Source of the DNA: Ooceraea biroi
Taxonomy: Eukaryota; Arthropoda; Insecta; Hymenoptera; Formicidae
DNA length: 64,000 bases
Assembly: GCF_003672135.1 (NCBI RefSeq)
Contig: NC_039510.1
Coordinates: 1,116,001-1,180,000 of the forward strand
Direction: 5' to 3'
Made by a program: the position numbers and the translations under genes. Below the pieces are notes generated by a model that worked only from the letters and a program-made list of their open reading frames with translations, searched no databases and was not told where the DNA came from. The first letter of the stretch is position 1; every line of letters begins with the position of its first letter. Positions 46,745 through 58,600 of this stretch are shown here, one piece after another.

Positions 46745-49700
46745 ACATTTTGAGTGGCTTCTCGTGCTGACCGCACCTGGCTGTAATCAAAAGATGCATT
46801 TTCCATGCTCGAACCACTCTACGGATATCGCTGGAAATGGTTGACGTGTTTTGAACGCGAGACGATGTGGACGGAAAACTTTCTGCGCCATCGTCGATTT
46901 TCCGAAAAGAAATCGCAACTATCACGAATCGTGGGACCGCGTAAATCGCGTGCGGAAACTTGGCATGGCAGTAGAAACTTCTTTCGTAAATACGACAATT
47001 CTCCGCTCTGGGGGAAGAGACTTGTTCTCGCGTTGAAGAGATCGAGGTTTGTGCTAATGCTCGAAAAACATACGCAAAAAGTCGCTGACGGTTTTGTTAC
47101 GTCTTAGAATTGCACGGAGGATGCCACATCACGGCCGCGAGAAGTACACGCGAGGAGAAATCGCGTTTCCGCACGCATCGCGCAGCAAACAAGCCGTTTC
47201 GCAAACTTGGAATAGCACTCTTGGAGGAGCAAAAAGTTTCGAATACGGAGTTCTTCGATTTGATACGGGGAATTCCGCTCCTACTACCTGCCGTCATCAA
47301 AGTTTGACGGATACGGATCCGTTGCGCGGATCGTAAACCGATTCCGAATGCCGCCGATTGGAGACGCACGCGCGCGCGGAACTTGGATCGAGAATTAAAA
47401 CTTTTTCCATAAATAGTAACGTCGCTTTATCCACTGCCTCGCAAGCAAACCTTGTATCTCGTTTAAGTTGAACAAGGCTTAAGGAGGATTATCGATATCC
47501 GATCAGTTACATCGACCGCTGCAAGTGAGAAAAAAAGAAAGAATGGAACGTTGCCCGATGCAAACGACTCGCGTATTGCCTCTATAGATTCGCTCCAGGT
47601 CTGAAAATTACCGGAATTGCCCGGAAAATGTTCATTATAATGATGAACAGTCATCTCGTGTCGCGTTGCTTTCTAATTCAAACTATATCATCTTCATTTT
47701 CTGATTAAATCGGCATATAGTGTGCAAATAATGCTCATAAGTGAACTAACGATGATAATTAATCCCAATAGAGATTAATCGGTTACACTGCTTATGATTG
47801 ACTCTCCGCCAATTTGAAAGTACACCACGCATGTAACATTGTGACATACTAATTTCGCTCGTGTAACTCTCCATGCGTCGTTACGGAAGTTTCCAACGTA
47901 CGGTCCGTCACACAGATGCGACGCAAATCCTGGATGCAGAAGCGAGCGTGCACGAAGTACGCAAATTAAAACTTTTTCCATGAATAGTAACATCTCACCT
48001 TGCTACCGCGCGAAAAGTCGCTGATTTTTGCTTTCGATTTCTCTCTTTTCTTCCTCCCTTCTCTTTCTCTCTCCCCTCTCTCTCTCTCTCTTCTTTTTTT
48101 ATCTCTATTCCTTTCCCTGCTTCCAACGAGAAACTCGTATCTCTGGACTTGCCTCGCAACTCCTTCGGGATATACGGCTACGCGGCAGATTAAAGATGCA
48201 TTGCTCGATATGCAAAACAAGGAGCGCAAAAGATAGAGAAAGCGAGAGAACATAAAAAAAGAGCAACGAGGCCAAAACGAGAGAACGAGGACTGCCACTC
48301 GAAGCGAAGGAAGCACTGAGGAGCGAGGACATTAAGCGTGATCGAGAGGTAACGGCAAGTGCTTTGAATGTAAGAGAGTTAACGGGTATCACTGACGAAG
48401 AGAGATTTCTCGCTGTTCCCTTTGCTTTCCGAAGCGTCGCGTCAAAGCGCACATAAGCGAATTCGTGGATCAGCATTTGCGATACACTGACACCGAAAAT
48501 TGCGAGCGAGATGGGAAAGCGAGAAGTTGATCTTTCTCTTGGCGAGCTTGTTGAAGGAACAGTTCAAGAAAGTAGATGCGGCACGTAGAGCCACGTAAAG
48601 GAGATGTCTATTTGTGCTAATCGATAAACCTGATTGGTTTGCGAGAAGAGGACCTCGTATATCCCTATGCAGGGTATAAGGCTACTCATTCTTCGTGTTG
48701 GTGATAACGTATCTTCGCGAGACTTAACGACCGGGACACGTGGGCGCGGGAAACCTCCGGTGTGTAGGACGTTAAATTTAATAAACCCGGAACACAGCAC
48801 CCCTTAGTTTATCTATAACCCTCCGCGATTGGATAGTTTGCACGCTGTAATGGGCTCTAAAATTTTATTACGCTGGATATTAACAACCCGTCCTACTATT
48901 GCTCGCAGATTAGATCCGAGCATAAAGAATTATCACGATATCCGTCCTCCCTGCCAGCGGAGAAGGAAGACCTTTTCTACCCTCTTTTCTATCCTGTCTA
49001 GAAGTTAAGTATATCAGCATCAATCATGTCAGCATGGAGGGTTGATTAAGGCGCACAATCGGATTTTGTTTAATCTTGTTTAATTTTTCCATTATCCTCC
49101 CGATCTGCATCCTATTGTTGCTGTTACTTTTTACACCGAAATTCTCATTGGATTTCACGACTATAATTAGATACGTCCGCTTTTTACTGCAAACTTTTTA
49201 TACCGCTCCGTGAAAAGTGTCTCCCAGCTTTTCTTTTACTTGTTTAGTGCAGCCAGCAGCATTTTTAAACAGACATTTTTAGCAGAACTCACGGTGGTTA
49301 ATGAGAAAAGCGTCATCGAGTGTGCGCGACTCCAGCTCCCGCACAAGAATTCAATTAATTTTCCAACAAGACGACGCGTTGCCTTGAACTTCCAAATTGG
49401 ACGGTTCCTAAATGTTGAATATTTAACAAGGCAGACGGGAGCACCGTCCAAAAACAATTTTAACTTTCGTGCGACGGTGACGGACGTGATTTCCCGCCGC
49501 GCGATTTTATGTTATTTTAATGCAAACAACGTTCCGCGCGCGCTCCTTCTGATGCAGAAATTTTGCGGATTGAGACCGTTATTTGCAGTCGCAGTCGAAA
49601 TTTCGGCTCGCGCGAAGGCACCGCCCGGATTTTGCATAAGAATCGAAAAGTAATTAGTGACGGAAATCGCAAAATTCATTTAATGAGCGGATTCAGCCGC

Positions 49701-51442
49701 GACCATGTCCGATGTTACCGCGTGCGTTAAGAGCCGGCGCACAGCATACCACTTTTATAACAAACAAATAACTACGTACAGTGACGCGCTCGGCATCGTT
49801 ACAAAATTGGATTTACCGTCGGTAAATTGCATCGTAATTGCGTGACCGAAAATTACGCGAGTTGCCGATGTGCGGAAGATTATTCGCCACGCCCTACGGC
49901 TACAGATCGTGATTACAGCAACGTTAATAGCTGGTCTTTTTACGTACTCTATTTACACTTTTAATTTTTGTTAATTGAACATATCTATCGACTATGTACG
50001 TATAGTGTACAGAGCATTTCAATCCGCCAAAATTTACTTCAGGTTAATCGAGGAAAATCATCTTACACCGTTCACTATGCTTTTTTATTATCTATAATCT
50101 TAATATACATTATTAATATTCTCCGATATTTTTGAGATGAATATTTTTTTCTCCATCCGCCTTCACTTATTTTACTCTATCTTCTACTATTTTTCTCATA
50201 CTCTTTCCCGCGGTATATGCGGAGATACAAATTTTATCAATAAATGCGGGATACCGTGTCGTTTCAGAATTACTTTATTGTTTGATCGCGTTACAATTTT
50301 ACATATTGTTCTATGTAGATCTGGAGGGTAGCGAGCGAAGTTCAACATTTCGCTCCGATGGCGGCGTGGTTACGCGACTATCGATCGAAGGCCGGTCCAT
50401 CGTAATGCAGCCTGACGCGTACTGCTCGAAATTGAATTCGTGCTTGTACAACGGGACAAAGGCCGGCCGATCCAAATCGTATCAAGGCCCGGTCCCTACC
50501 GAAACAATAGTCGCGATTATCTGTCACAAATCTTCGTTTCGCCAGGCCGTTGTTAGACGTTGGCATTCCTGTGGGAATTAACGTGCGGCGACAAGCGGGC
50601 ATAATGCGCAATCACCATGCACCGTCCACGAGGAGATTCCACGATAGGGACAGATCACAGCCGCGTCAAAACGACACGCGTTTGTCCGCGCACCGCGCGT
50701 AATCATGATGCGTAGTGATTGCGTCGTTCGAACGCCCGTAATTAGTTGCCACTGTCGCGAATTTCAATCCGCCATGTCGTATCGTCGTTTGTGCAGCGAG
50801 CGTCGCGTTTTCGATATTCCCTCCCGTGATTTGCAGTGACACGATCATACACGCGTGTCCGACCGCGTCGCTTTGAAAAATTTCGCGCATTAAATTAATG
50901 TTCTCCAAAGAATCTGATAATTTCTCCAGATAATTTTTCGCGGGCACCTCGAAATGCTACACGTCGAGATCCTCTTCCTCATCGCATAACTTTGCTCATT
51001 AACGTGTGCTGCGAGCTTAATTCGCGTTTGATTGATGAAGGATCGGCCGACCGGAGAAGGAATATGTCCAGCAGTATTATATCTCACCAGAAGGGATATG
51101 GAGATGGCAGTTTTGAAGGATGGTAATCGAGTGGCAAGGATTTCGGATTTCGCTTGAAAGCACGCGCTATAATCTCCATTTGATGAACACGCCGTCATTC
51201 AGCTCTGTCGAAGCTTAACAGTGGGATAGGTACTCCTAAGGGGAAAGAATGATGCGGGTTGTCGTTGACTGATAGCCACCTCGCGCTCTTTGTCACACGA
51301 ACGTCGTTGACAATGTAATATTCACATTGCAGCGAGGGCGAGTCGCTGGCTGATACATTCATGTAATTTTCACGAATGTTTTATGAAACCTCCATATAAT
51401 ATGCAATGAGCGCCGTATGAAAAGTTTGCGGATGTTTCACGG
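46745..51442. other. No supported gene; repeated 31-mer and CT tract inside
   Basis: AATTAAAACTTTTTCCATRA followed by ATAGTAACRTC occurs at 47393-47423 and again at 47964-47994. A CT-rich tract spans 48041-48120 and generates Arg/Glu-rich minus-strand frames (48316-47966) that end at an AGCAAG|GTGAGA donor-like site. The Leu/Ser-rich frame at 48476-48105 is likewise repeat-driven. Frames at 49210-49653, 50282-50611 and 50666-51198 have no support. Confidence 0.45.
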
Positions 51443-51466
51443 ATATATATATATATATATATATAT
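51443..51466. repeat. (AT)12 microsatellite
   Basis: Twelve uninterrupted AT units, followed at 51508-51543 by an alternating purine-pyrimidine stretch (TGCATGCGTGTACATGTACG and onward). Confidence 0.95.
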
Positions 51467-53177
51467 GAAACGATCTCGTTTTTCGAAGCATCCATCTCGT
51501 GCTTTATGCATGCGTGTACATGTACGTGTGTGCGCGCGTACATTTCCGATTATTTTACATTTTAAATGGAATTTGCGCGAGCGGCGTTCTTTGCCGAACA
51601 TGAAGAGTTTCATTATACCGGCACGTCCTTCCCTCTCGAGTATGTGCGCTAAAATTCCATTGAGAATACCATTCACACCGTGATACTGACTCGACAGACT
51701 AACGCGTACAGCAAAGGAGAGAATCGTAATTTCCGAGAAACACGTACGAAAAAGTACGTTCTTGCTCGTCCCATTTCTCCGTCGAGCGCCTCTATAGGAG
51801 TACTCAAGCTACTAATGCAAAACTTAGAAAATCTTTCTCTTCGTTCGTGTGTAGCAGAAGAAAAAAAACAGAGCCTTATTATCTGTCAAAACGTAGGTAT
51901 ATTGCGAGATTAGAGCGGTCAATTAACACGTCACTCGACCGAAGAAATCGCTTCTTCGCGGCTTCGCAGACGGAATTAATTAAGATCTCTCCGAGGCGTC
52001 GTGTTTGAGCGTCTCCCGCTCGCGGAGATGGGATGGACCGCGATATACAGGCAATACGTGTGCACGCGCAGGTAACGCAAATCAGCCAGAGGCAAGCGGG
52101 TGTGGTAGTGGTGATTGGATTTATTCGCTTAGGTAGAAACGGTGATGGCCCGCTCCGCGGGACTTCCAGCTGATGAATGGAACGACAAGGGACCCTCCCC
52201 ACGCGAGGAGGGCTTTCCCGGATTGAGAAGCTCAAGCATATCACAGTGATAATTATTCTGTCGACGGTACACGGCGGATAGAAACTGCAACCGTATATCT
52301 CGAGCGTGTAGATATCTTCTTGCGTTGCCACACGCACGTACGCACATAAGCACGTGCATATGTGAGTGCGCACATAAGGATGAGTCCGAGAACTAGAGCC
52401 CGCACCTGTAGACGCGAGGCACTCCGAGCACAGTAACTGGAGAAGACGAGAGGAGTATACGTCTACTTAGGCGTATTAACGGCATTCGGGATTCTCTCCG
52501 AGCCGACTTCGCCGCCGTCTCCCCTACTCGCGCATAGCTTCTTGAAATACTATCAGCTGTAATTAGCAAAGTTATGTCACGGAAATCAGCAGGCATATTG
52601 AGGTGTTCCTACTACCTACTTCCTATATAGAACGCGACGGATTTACGCCGGGAACAACCGCCGACAGCTTGTCGAGATGCATCAGCTCAGACGAAACGTT
52701 GCTTGGGATAGAAATGCGCTACCGTGCACGTTATGCGCTTGTTAGAGATCCGTTGATGGCGCCAATTATTCCATGATAATGAGGAATTGCGATATTCTAT
52801 TCATTCAAATGAATAGACAATAGATTCGTGGTACGATAAATTACAATTTGCAATTGTTGATTTTTAACATCAGGAAGTAAAGATTTTAAGTGTTAAAGTA
52901 GAATATGCATTTTGCATTTATAGAGGGATGTAAACGGGAGTTCAGAACACTTATGCATACACGTATGTATATTGACGTCACCGGTGTAGGTGTTCCTTCG
53001 TTCTGGCGGACTGATTTAAGCTTCTTGAATATATATCCCCGTTAATTACAGAAGTTTGTTTAGCGGACTTGGCGCGATAGCAGTCATAATCCAAGCGGAA
53101 CGGGATGCGCACAGTTGGCGGTACTTTATGCGCGCAGATTTTACCAGAGAGAGAGTCAAACTATTAGCATGAGATAG
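51467..53177. other. No supported gene
   Basis: A 164-codon minus-strand frame (52373-51879) overlaps other frames, is Ile/Arg/Pro/Cys-rich and shows no motif or splice sites. AT-rich between 52780 and 53000. Confidence 0.45.
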
Positions 53178-53201
53178 CTCGCGAGAATCTCCACTTGTTA
53201 C

Positions 53202-53921
53202 TTGAAATTATCCTCGCGTCGTCGCAAAGCAGCGCAGAATTTTATTGTATTACTTGCGAAACGTGCCAAACTGATCTTCGAGAATCCAATATCGAGGAAA
53301 TCAGAGATTCGAATCGTGAAATTAATCTCGATCTCGTCGCGGTTCTCACGATCTAGCAGAGTACTGCCAGTTTCCGAGTTATACTTTCCTATTGATGTTT
53401 CCTCTCTTACCTACCTTTGCATGCAACGTGTTCTCGCGAAGAAGGATGAAATGACGACATCCTGCAACATTCGCGAATATCTCCTTCGCCTCTTTCACGA
53501 TCTAAGCTGCCGTTTATTTTCCCTCGTCCGCGCACAATCTGCGCGCGAGACTTTCCTTCCACTTCCCTCCTTACCCCTGAGGGCTTCCGCAATCTTTAAG
53601 ACATGCAATCGGTCGTTCAAATCCGATTGTTCGGGTTCAAAGGCTTCGCATCGGCGTCTTTCCACATCAAAGAGTCGCGTGGTCTCGCGGAAGCGCTTAG
53701 GGCGACGTGTACGATTGCGAGACGTTCCATCGAGATGTTCTAACCGTATAAGATGTGATTCCCTCAGGACGCAGCACGTTAATAAACGCAAGCTTTTTCG
53801 CGGAGTCCTTTCTTCTCATCCGCCGGGAGTTTCGTTTCTCGGCAATACTCAATTATCGGCGGAGACTCTTAAATCCGAAACTAAAACATCATCCGCGTTT
53901 TCCGGCGTTATCGTTTCTTAG
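53202..53921 (+). CDS. Longest ORF in the window, 239 codons, doubtful
   Basis: The frame is open from just after a TAG at 53175 to a stop at 53919-53921, about 247 codons. It has no upstream ATG; the listed start is a TTG and the first ATG is internal (near 53424). The product is rich in Ser, Arg and Leu with few acidic residues, a pattern typical of non-coding translation, and shows no domain, signal or membrane segment. On the opposite strand 53791-53563 is also open and more balanced (RRRCEAFEPEQSDLNDRLHV), ending at an AGGG|GTAAGG donor-like site. Either strand might carry an exon, or both frames may be open simply because stops are scarce. Its length is the only strong point. Confidence 0.13.
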   Translation: MKLSSRRRKAAQNFIVLLAKRAKLIFENPISRKSEIRIVKLISISSRFSRSSRVLPVSELYFPIDVSSLTYLCMQRVLAKKDEMTTSCNIREYLLRLFHDLSCRLFSLVRAQSARETFLPLPSLPLRASAIFKTCNRSFKSDCSGSKASHRRLSTSKSRVVSRKRLGRRVRLRDVPSRCSNRIRCDSLRTQHVNKRKLFRGVLSSHPPGVSFLGNTQLSAETLKSETKTSSAFSGVIVS

Positions 53922-54925
53922 TTTCTTCCTCGCTCCTCACACTCATATTAGTTCATCGAGCCAACAAGAAACTCGCACGTAGAAAATTGAACTGAAAGGA
54001 GGATTATCCATTATTTTCTTTACGTGTCATTATTAATTGAATTTAATTGCTTCGATTGGCTACGATCTTCTGTCTTATAAAATATCTGGAATAATGAGGA
54101 CAACCTCTTTCATTAACGACATGCTCTATAATCTCGACTTGTTGAATAGAGTATAGAAATAGAGAAGAAAGCATTATCTGTATGACTCTCTGTAGTTTTG
54201 TCTCCAATTCGTCTTGTTTTAATCCGATGCGAACGCGAGATATTTAAATTCGGACGTTTTCATCGCGCATACCGTGCACGCAAAATTTAACGAACGTTTT
54301 CCCGCGTGTAATTAAAAGCGCGCGACTCGTGTGGAATCGTCGGCGCACTCGTCGCTATTTATGATACAACGTAACCGCACACGGCTCGTTGCGTAGTCGC
54401 TTGTTTCCGCGGCTTTTTTACGACTCCACGTACGGACAGCAAGTGATGCTGCAAGCTGCAACTGCAATCCGCGTCGACGTAAAAGAGGAAACCGCGAGAC
54501 GCCGGTAAAAACGAATAAAGAGAGACGATAAGTCTGCTCATTAGTGAAATTATGATGCAATGCGACGTCTCTCCCATCGATCGCCAGGCGCAATAATACA
54601 TTCGCTTTGCGAATCAAACGGCAAAACGACGAGACCAACATGCGCGAGGATGATCGTAAAAAAATATATGGAAAACAGTGTCAGAAACGCAGAATTGCAA
54701 CGTGAAAAAATCACTACGATTGAACGTCAATCTTTCCTAATTATTGGACTAAAAAAACGAGAAAAAATTGCGAACCGGGGATGATTGAGACTGATTGGGA
54801 ACAGAGCAGGAGAGTTTGATTTCCATTGGGAACAAGCAAATAGCGAGTCGTGATAATAAAAGTCAAAACGTATGAGAGAACGATTGTCAGAGAGAAAGGT
54901 AGTTCGGTTCAACGTGTTTTTTTCC
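53922..54925. other. No supported gene
   Basis: Short overlapping frames on both strands at 54312-54933, none with a motif. This would be the 3' side of the minus-strand model ending at 54926, but no AATAAA is seen on that strand in the first few hundred bases. Confidence 0.45.
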
Positions 54926-55040
54926 TTATCCATCCATTTCGTTTCGCATTTCCGCGTTGCGATCGAACGCCAGCAAAGGCTTGATCAATTTGCTCTTAAA
55001 AGTCTTCCTCGTTTTTGAGAGAGCGCGGATATTGAAATGT
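54926..55040 (-). CDS. Hypothetical protein, exon 2 (C-terminus)
   Basis: On the minus strand a strong acceptor (CCTGTGTCTGGCTCTCTTCCAG) ends at 55041. Joined in phase 2 to the exon ending at 55265, it completes a Gln codon and continues HFNIRALSKTRKTFKSKLIK, then PLLAFDRNAEMRNEMDG and a TAA at 54928-54926. The tail is basic, then acidic, and soluble. The phase match and the strength of the acceptor are the main evidence. Confidence 0.25.
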
Positions 55041-55264
55041 CTGGAAGAGAGCCAGACACAGGTACGGTAACGTGGTGGTACCCGGGCAACACGCGCGAGA
55101 TTTCGGTGGCTGGTGATTAATAGTGTCCCCCCTGATCCGCGTGCAATCGCGCGCGCGGTGAATTCCGCGCTGCCGATTGTTCGATTCCACGCACGCACGC
55201 GGAGAGCCCAGTTAATATTTCATCGTAATTGTTATATTAGTCATTCGTAACGGGTGGTGCTTAC

Positions 55265-55617
55265 TGTTTCGTCATGTGGAGGACGATCAATTTTCCATGT
55301 GGCGCGCGTAATTTGTCGCGGAGGCCAGGCGAAGGATTAGGCGCGTTTAATAATTCGTAGGAACCAAGCTCGTTAGGCGCAACATCGATCATGTTGCGCG
55401 TGTCGCCTTGTACATGCCGAATGAGTTCGTTTCGTCGGTAATCGCTTGAAACTTGATCCCATCGTCGGAGAGACCGGAGGGAAACTTTCGCCCGAGAACT
55501 CGGAGGGAGAAACAGAATTAAGAGTAAGTAACGCGCGACTTCGTCAGACTCCTCCTGAGCGTAGCTCGGGTCAGGCTGACGCCCCTTATCTTCCCCGAGA
55601 CGAATCCGTCCGTCCAT
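55265..55617 (-). CDS. Hypothetical protein, exon 1 or internal exon
   Basis: The minus-strand ATG at 55617 has a good context (AGGATGG). The frame is in fact open upstream as far as 55752, so the exon may start earlier. It encodes MDGRIRLGEDKGRQPDPSYA, a hydrophobic patch (YLLLILFLPP), then DYRRNELIRHVQGDTRNMID, and reaches CA|GTAAGC, a usable donor, just before an in-frame TAA. With exon 2 the product is 155 residues. Composition is balanced and charged. No domain is recognised. The hydrophobic patch coincides with a pyrimidine-rich stretch that could itself be an acceptor tract. A plus-strand frame (55446-55784) is open over the same bases. Confidence 0.25.
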
Positions 55618-58600
55618 CCTACCAAAACGGGCCTCGACTCTCGAGATTTCTCTCGGAGAGGAGTCGTCGAACGAGCCATTGTTTTCACCTACTTGGCGAC
55701 GAACTCCACCCGGCCGGATCGAAGATGCCCAGACTCGGGCGAACGGTCTTATTCACGGTCGAGCGGGCGCGTTGGAGAAAATAAGAGAAAAGGTTCTTTC
55801 TCCCACGGCGCCGAGAGGCGAACTTAAAGATATAATCGATATATTTTCAAGCTCCCTTACCTCCCCTCCCCCCGCTTCGAGAAATATACAGCGGAAAAGG
55901 TTCGGTCAAGCAAAGAAAGAGGGACAGAGACGAGCGTCTTGGAGTTTCGTGTTCACGGACAATAAAATTGTATCAATGAGAAAGTATCCGTGGGGAGAAG
56001 AGATATGAGGTGTACATACCGCCACGAACAACTCGAACGAATCGATAATAAAACTAGCACTGCCGATAGATGCATGCCGCGAAGAGCGCATGCATCACAG
56101 CAAGATATATTTCGCTTTTACTTACGCATGGCAGATGTACATCTCTCAAAACGATGACGCGAGAATTGGAACTGCAAATCACGATCCACTTGACGATTAA
56201 TTACTCAAAATGTAATATTCGCGCAAGTTCAAGGATGATTTATAAACGTTCGAAGATCCACGAACAATTTCTGCTGACGATGAATTACACTGTCAGTTAA
56301 ACCAGTAGAATTTACCTCCTGGATGGCGGTTTAACTTTCGCTCGCCCGAGACGGGTGCGCATCCGTGAAAAATGAAAATGTAAGAGGAGCAAACGCGATG
56401 GCACGTCGTAATTAAAGGGTGCAACGTACGATAAAAGAAGTGAAGTCTCGAGAGAGAGGAACAGCGCTTACGCGAGGACCGTCTACTGTGCAGAATCCGT
56501 AGCTTGGTAGGAATTTCGAAGAGGACGCGGAGATTATCGGATATCGCGATTGCCAATAAAGGCGAACTCTCGAGCCCTTCAAATTAGATTCTTTAAGTTT
56601 AGATTTATCTGAGTTTTGAGACGTCGCGGTCATCATATTTTAGGCGAACTCGAGATTAAACTGGCAGGATTGATACCGGATGAAACAACCTTTTCGTCGT
56701 CGTCCTCATCATTATGAGCCACTGATACGACGGCGTTTCCCAAATGAATTATTGAAGAGAACCTTGGCGATTGATGGGAATATTTAAATCGGGTCGATAC
56801 CTTCAGTTAACATGCGTCTGGTATCGACAAGCTCGAGGCTCATACTCCACGTTCCTTTTCCGGAAACCCTGGTCTCGTTTACCTCCTCGCTTTCCTCGCG
56901 CGCTACACTCTCTCATCGTTCTTCCGCCATCCGCCTTTTCCTCTTTTTCGTCCTTTTACCCGGTATATCCAGATCTTCTTCCTCCGATTGCACCCCGTCA
57001 CCGGCGTCCCGCTTTGCGGAAGAATACGTCACAGTGACGTCAACAAATTTTATTTCGCGCGGGCGTGAGCGTTATTCGGGTCGCAGAGCTGAAGTCCTGT
57101 AGGGTCACGTAGCAACAATAAAACGAACGCGATTCTTCATAATTATGACGACCATCGATTCTGGAAGTTTACGATTTCCAAACTCGAACATCGCGGATAG
57201 AAATGACTCCGAGAACGAATATTCCGAGCATTTTCAGGCGAAACACCAGGCTGTAAAACGGTGAACTTGTTTCCACCGTCTCACCGTGCTTATTTGGTAA
57301 CTATCCTCGCAAATTTTCCACATTTATGCAAACTAGTGGAACTTTCCGGTTTCAGTCTATGTTCAACGCAGTCAACATCGAGTCAACAAGGTAAACTGCG
57401 GAACTCGTTACGCCATGTAGGGCATTTGAAAAAAAGAAAAATAAGGGGAAAACCGGTATTGATGAATCTGTCAGAATGCGTTGACTTGTTTGCTTGTTGA
57501 CTGCCTACGAATAGTTATAGAATTTAGAAACAAATATTTCATGAAGCTGACTGAAGGCCTCTCTCCGCTCGTTGACAGCCGTTTTCCCGGCAACAGTATT
57601 TCGCGTCAGCAACTACCGATCGAGATCGAATCCTTCCGCATCGGGAGGATCGGAGTATTACACGACGAACGAACGAACTAAACAATAGATTGCAACGGAA
57701 CAATATCTATCCTACCTCGCTTCCCTCCACCATCAGTGCTAATCTCTGCCTTAGGTTTCCAACGTGCATTCGAAACTGCCCCCCGCCGATTTGGCGCAGG
57801 TGGTTGCTTTATTGTCGCAGCCGGACGTTATGCGCGCGGCCGAGCATTGCAAGTGACAGGAGCCCGATGATCGATAAACCGGAGCCACATCGGCGAAAAG
57901 ATTGCCCCTTCATTTCGTTTGCAGATGGAAACATTTTTTTTGTCCAGCAGTTTACGCAGTTTGGTCGGGCTCGAGAGAAGCATCGATATATTTCAGCCCG
58001 CGGCCGCACCAGCGATAACCGAGATGCGGTGTCTGCTCGGTGGTGGTGCACTTTAAAAAAATCAATGCACGCAGACGGAGGCGGTCGAATCCGAGAGATT
58101 GGCGAGATTCGTCCTGCCGAAAATCGGGATGATGGTGTACGCGAGTGCCCCGTCGATCGTTCCAGTTCGGTGGTCCACCGACTGGTTTTCGTTTAACGCT
58201 CGCACTCGCTCTGAGAGCGAACATGGCAGCTTCATTTGTAGCCAAACAGATAATACATCAATAGCCGAAAGCTACAACGAACGCGCGGCGTAATTGAGAA
58301 GCAGCGAGCGTATTGCAGATTACAACCATCCACTTTGCTCTCGGCGATATTGCTGAGAGGCGCGTATCGTTATCATGTCACCGCGAAATTCGAGCGCGAT
58401 GATCCTCACGCGTCCGATAGGACTCATTTCCAAGTTACGTAATTGCGCGCCGGAGATATTGGACCGGCCACGGACCAGGCACGGACCTGTTCTATATGTA
58501 ATCCTGCCTATGCCAGGAGCTCCCCGTAGAGTTGTAAGCAATCTCCACTTCACAAGCGAGCCGAGTACGTTTCATAGCACGCGCGCGCGACTACGAGCGC

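Noticed and set aside
47966..48316. 117-codon minus-strand ORF ending at a donor-like site
   Set aside because: Starts at GTG and its charged half is low-complexity Arg/Glu from the CT microsatellite.
48105..48476. 123-codon minus-strand ORF with a hydrophobic Leu/Ser segment
   Set aside because: The hydrophobic run comes from a CT-rich tract; opposite-strand frames are open too and there is no splice or motif support.
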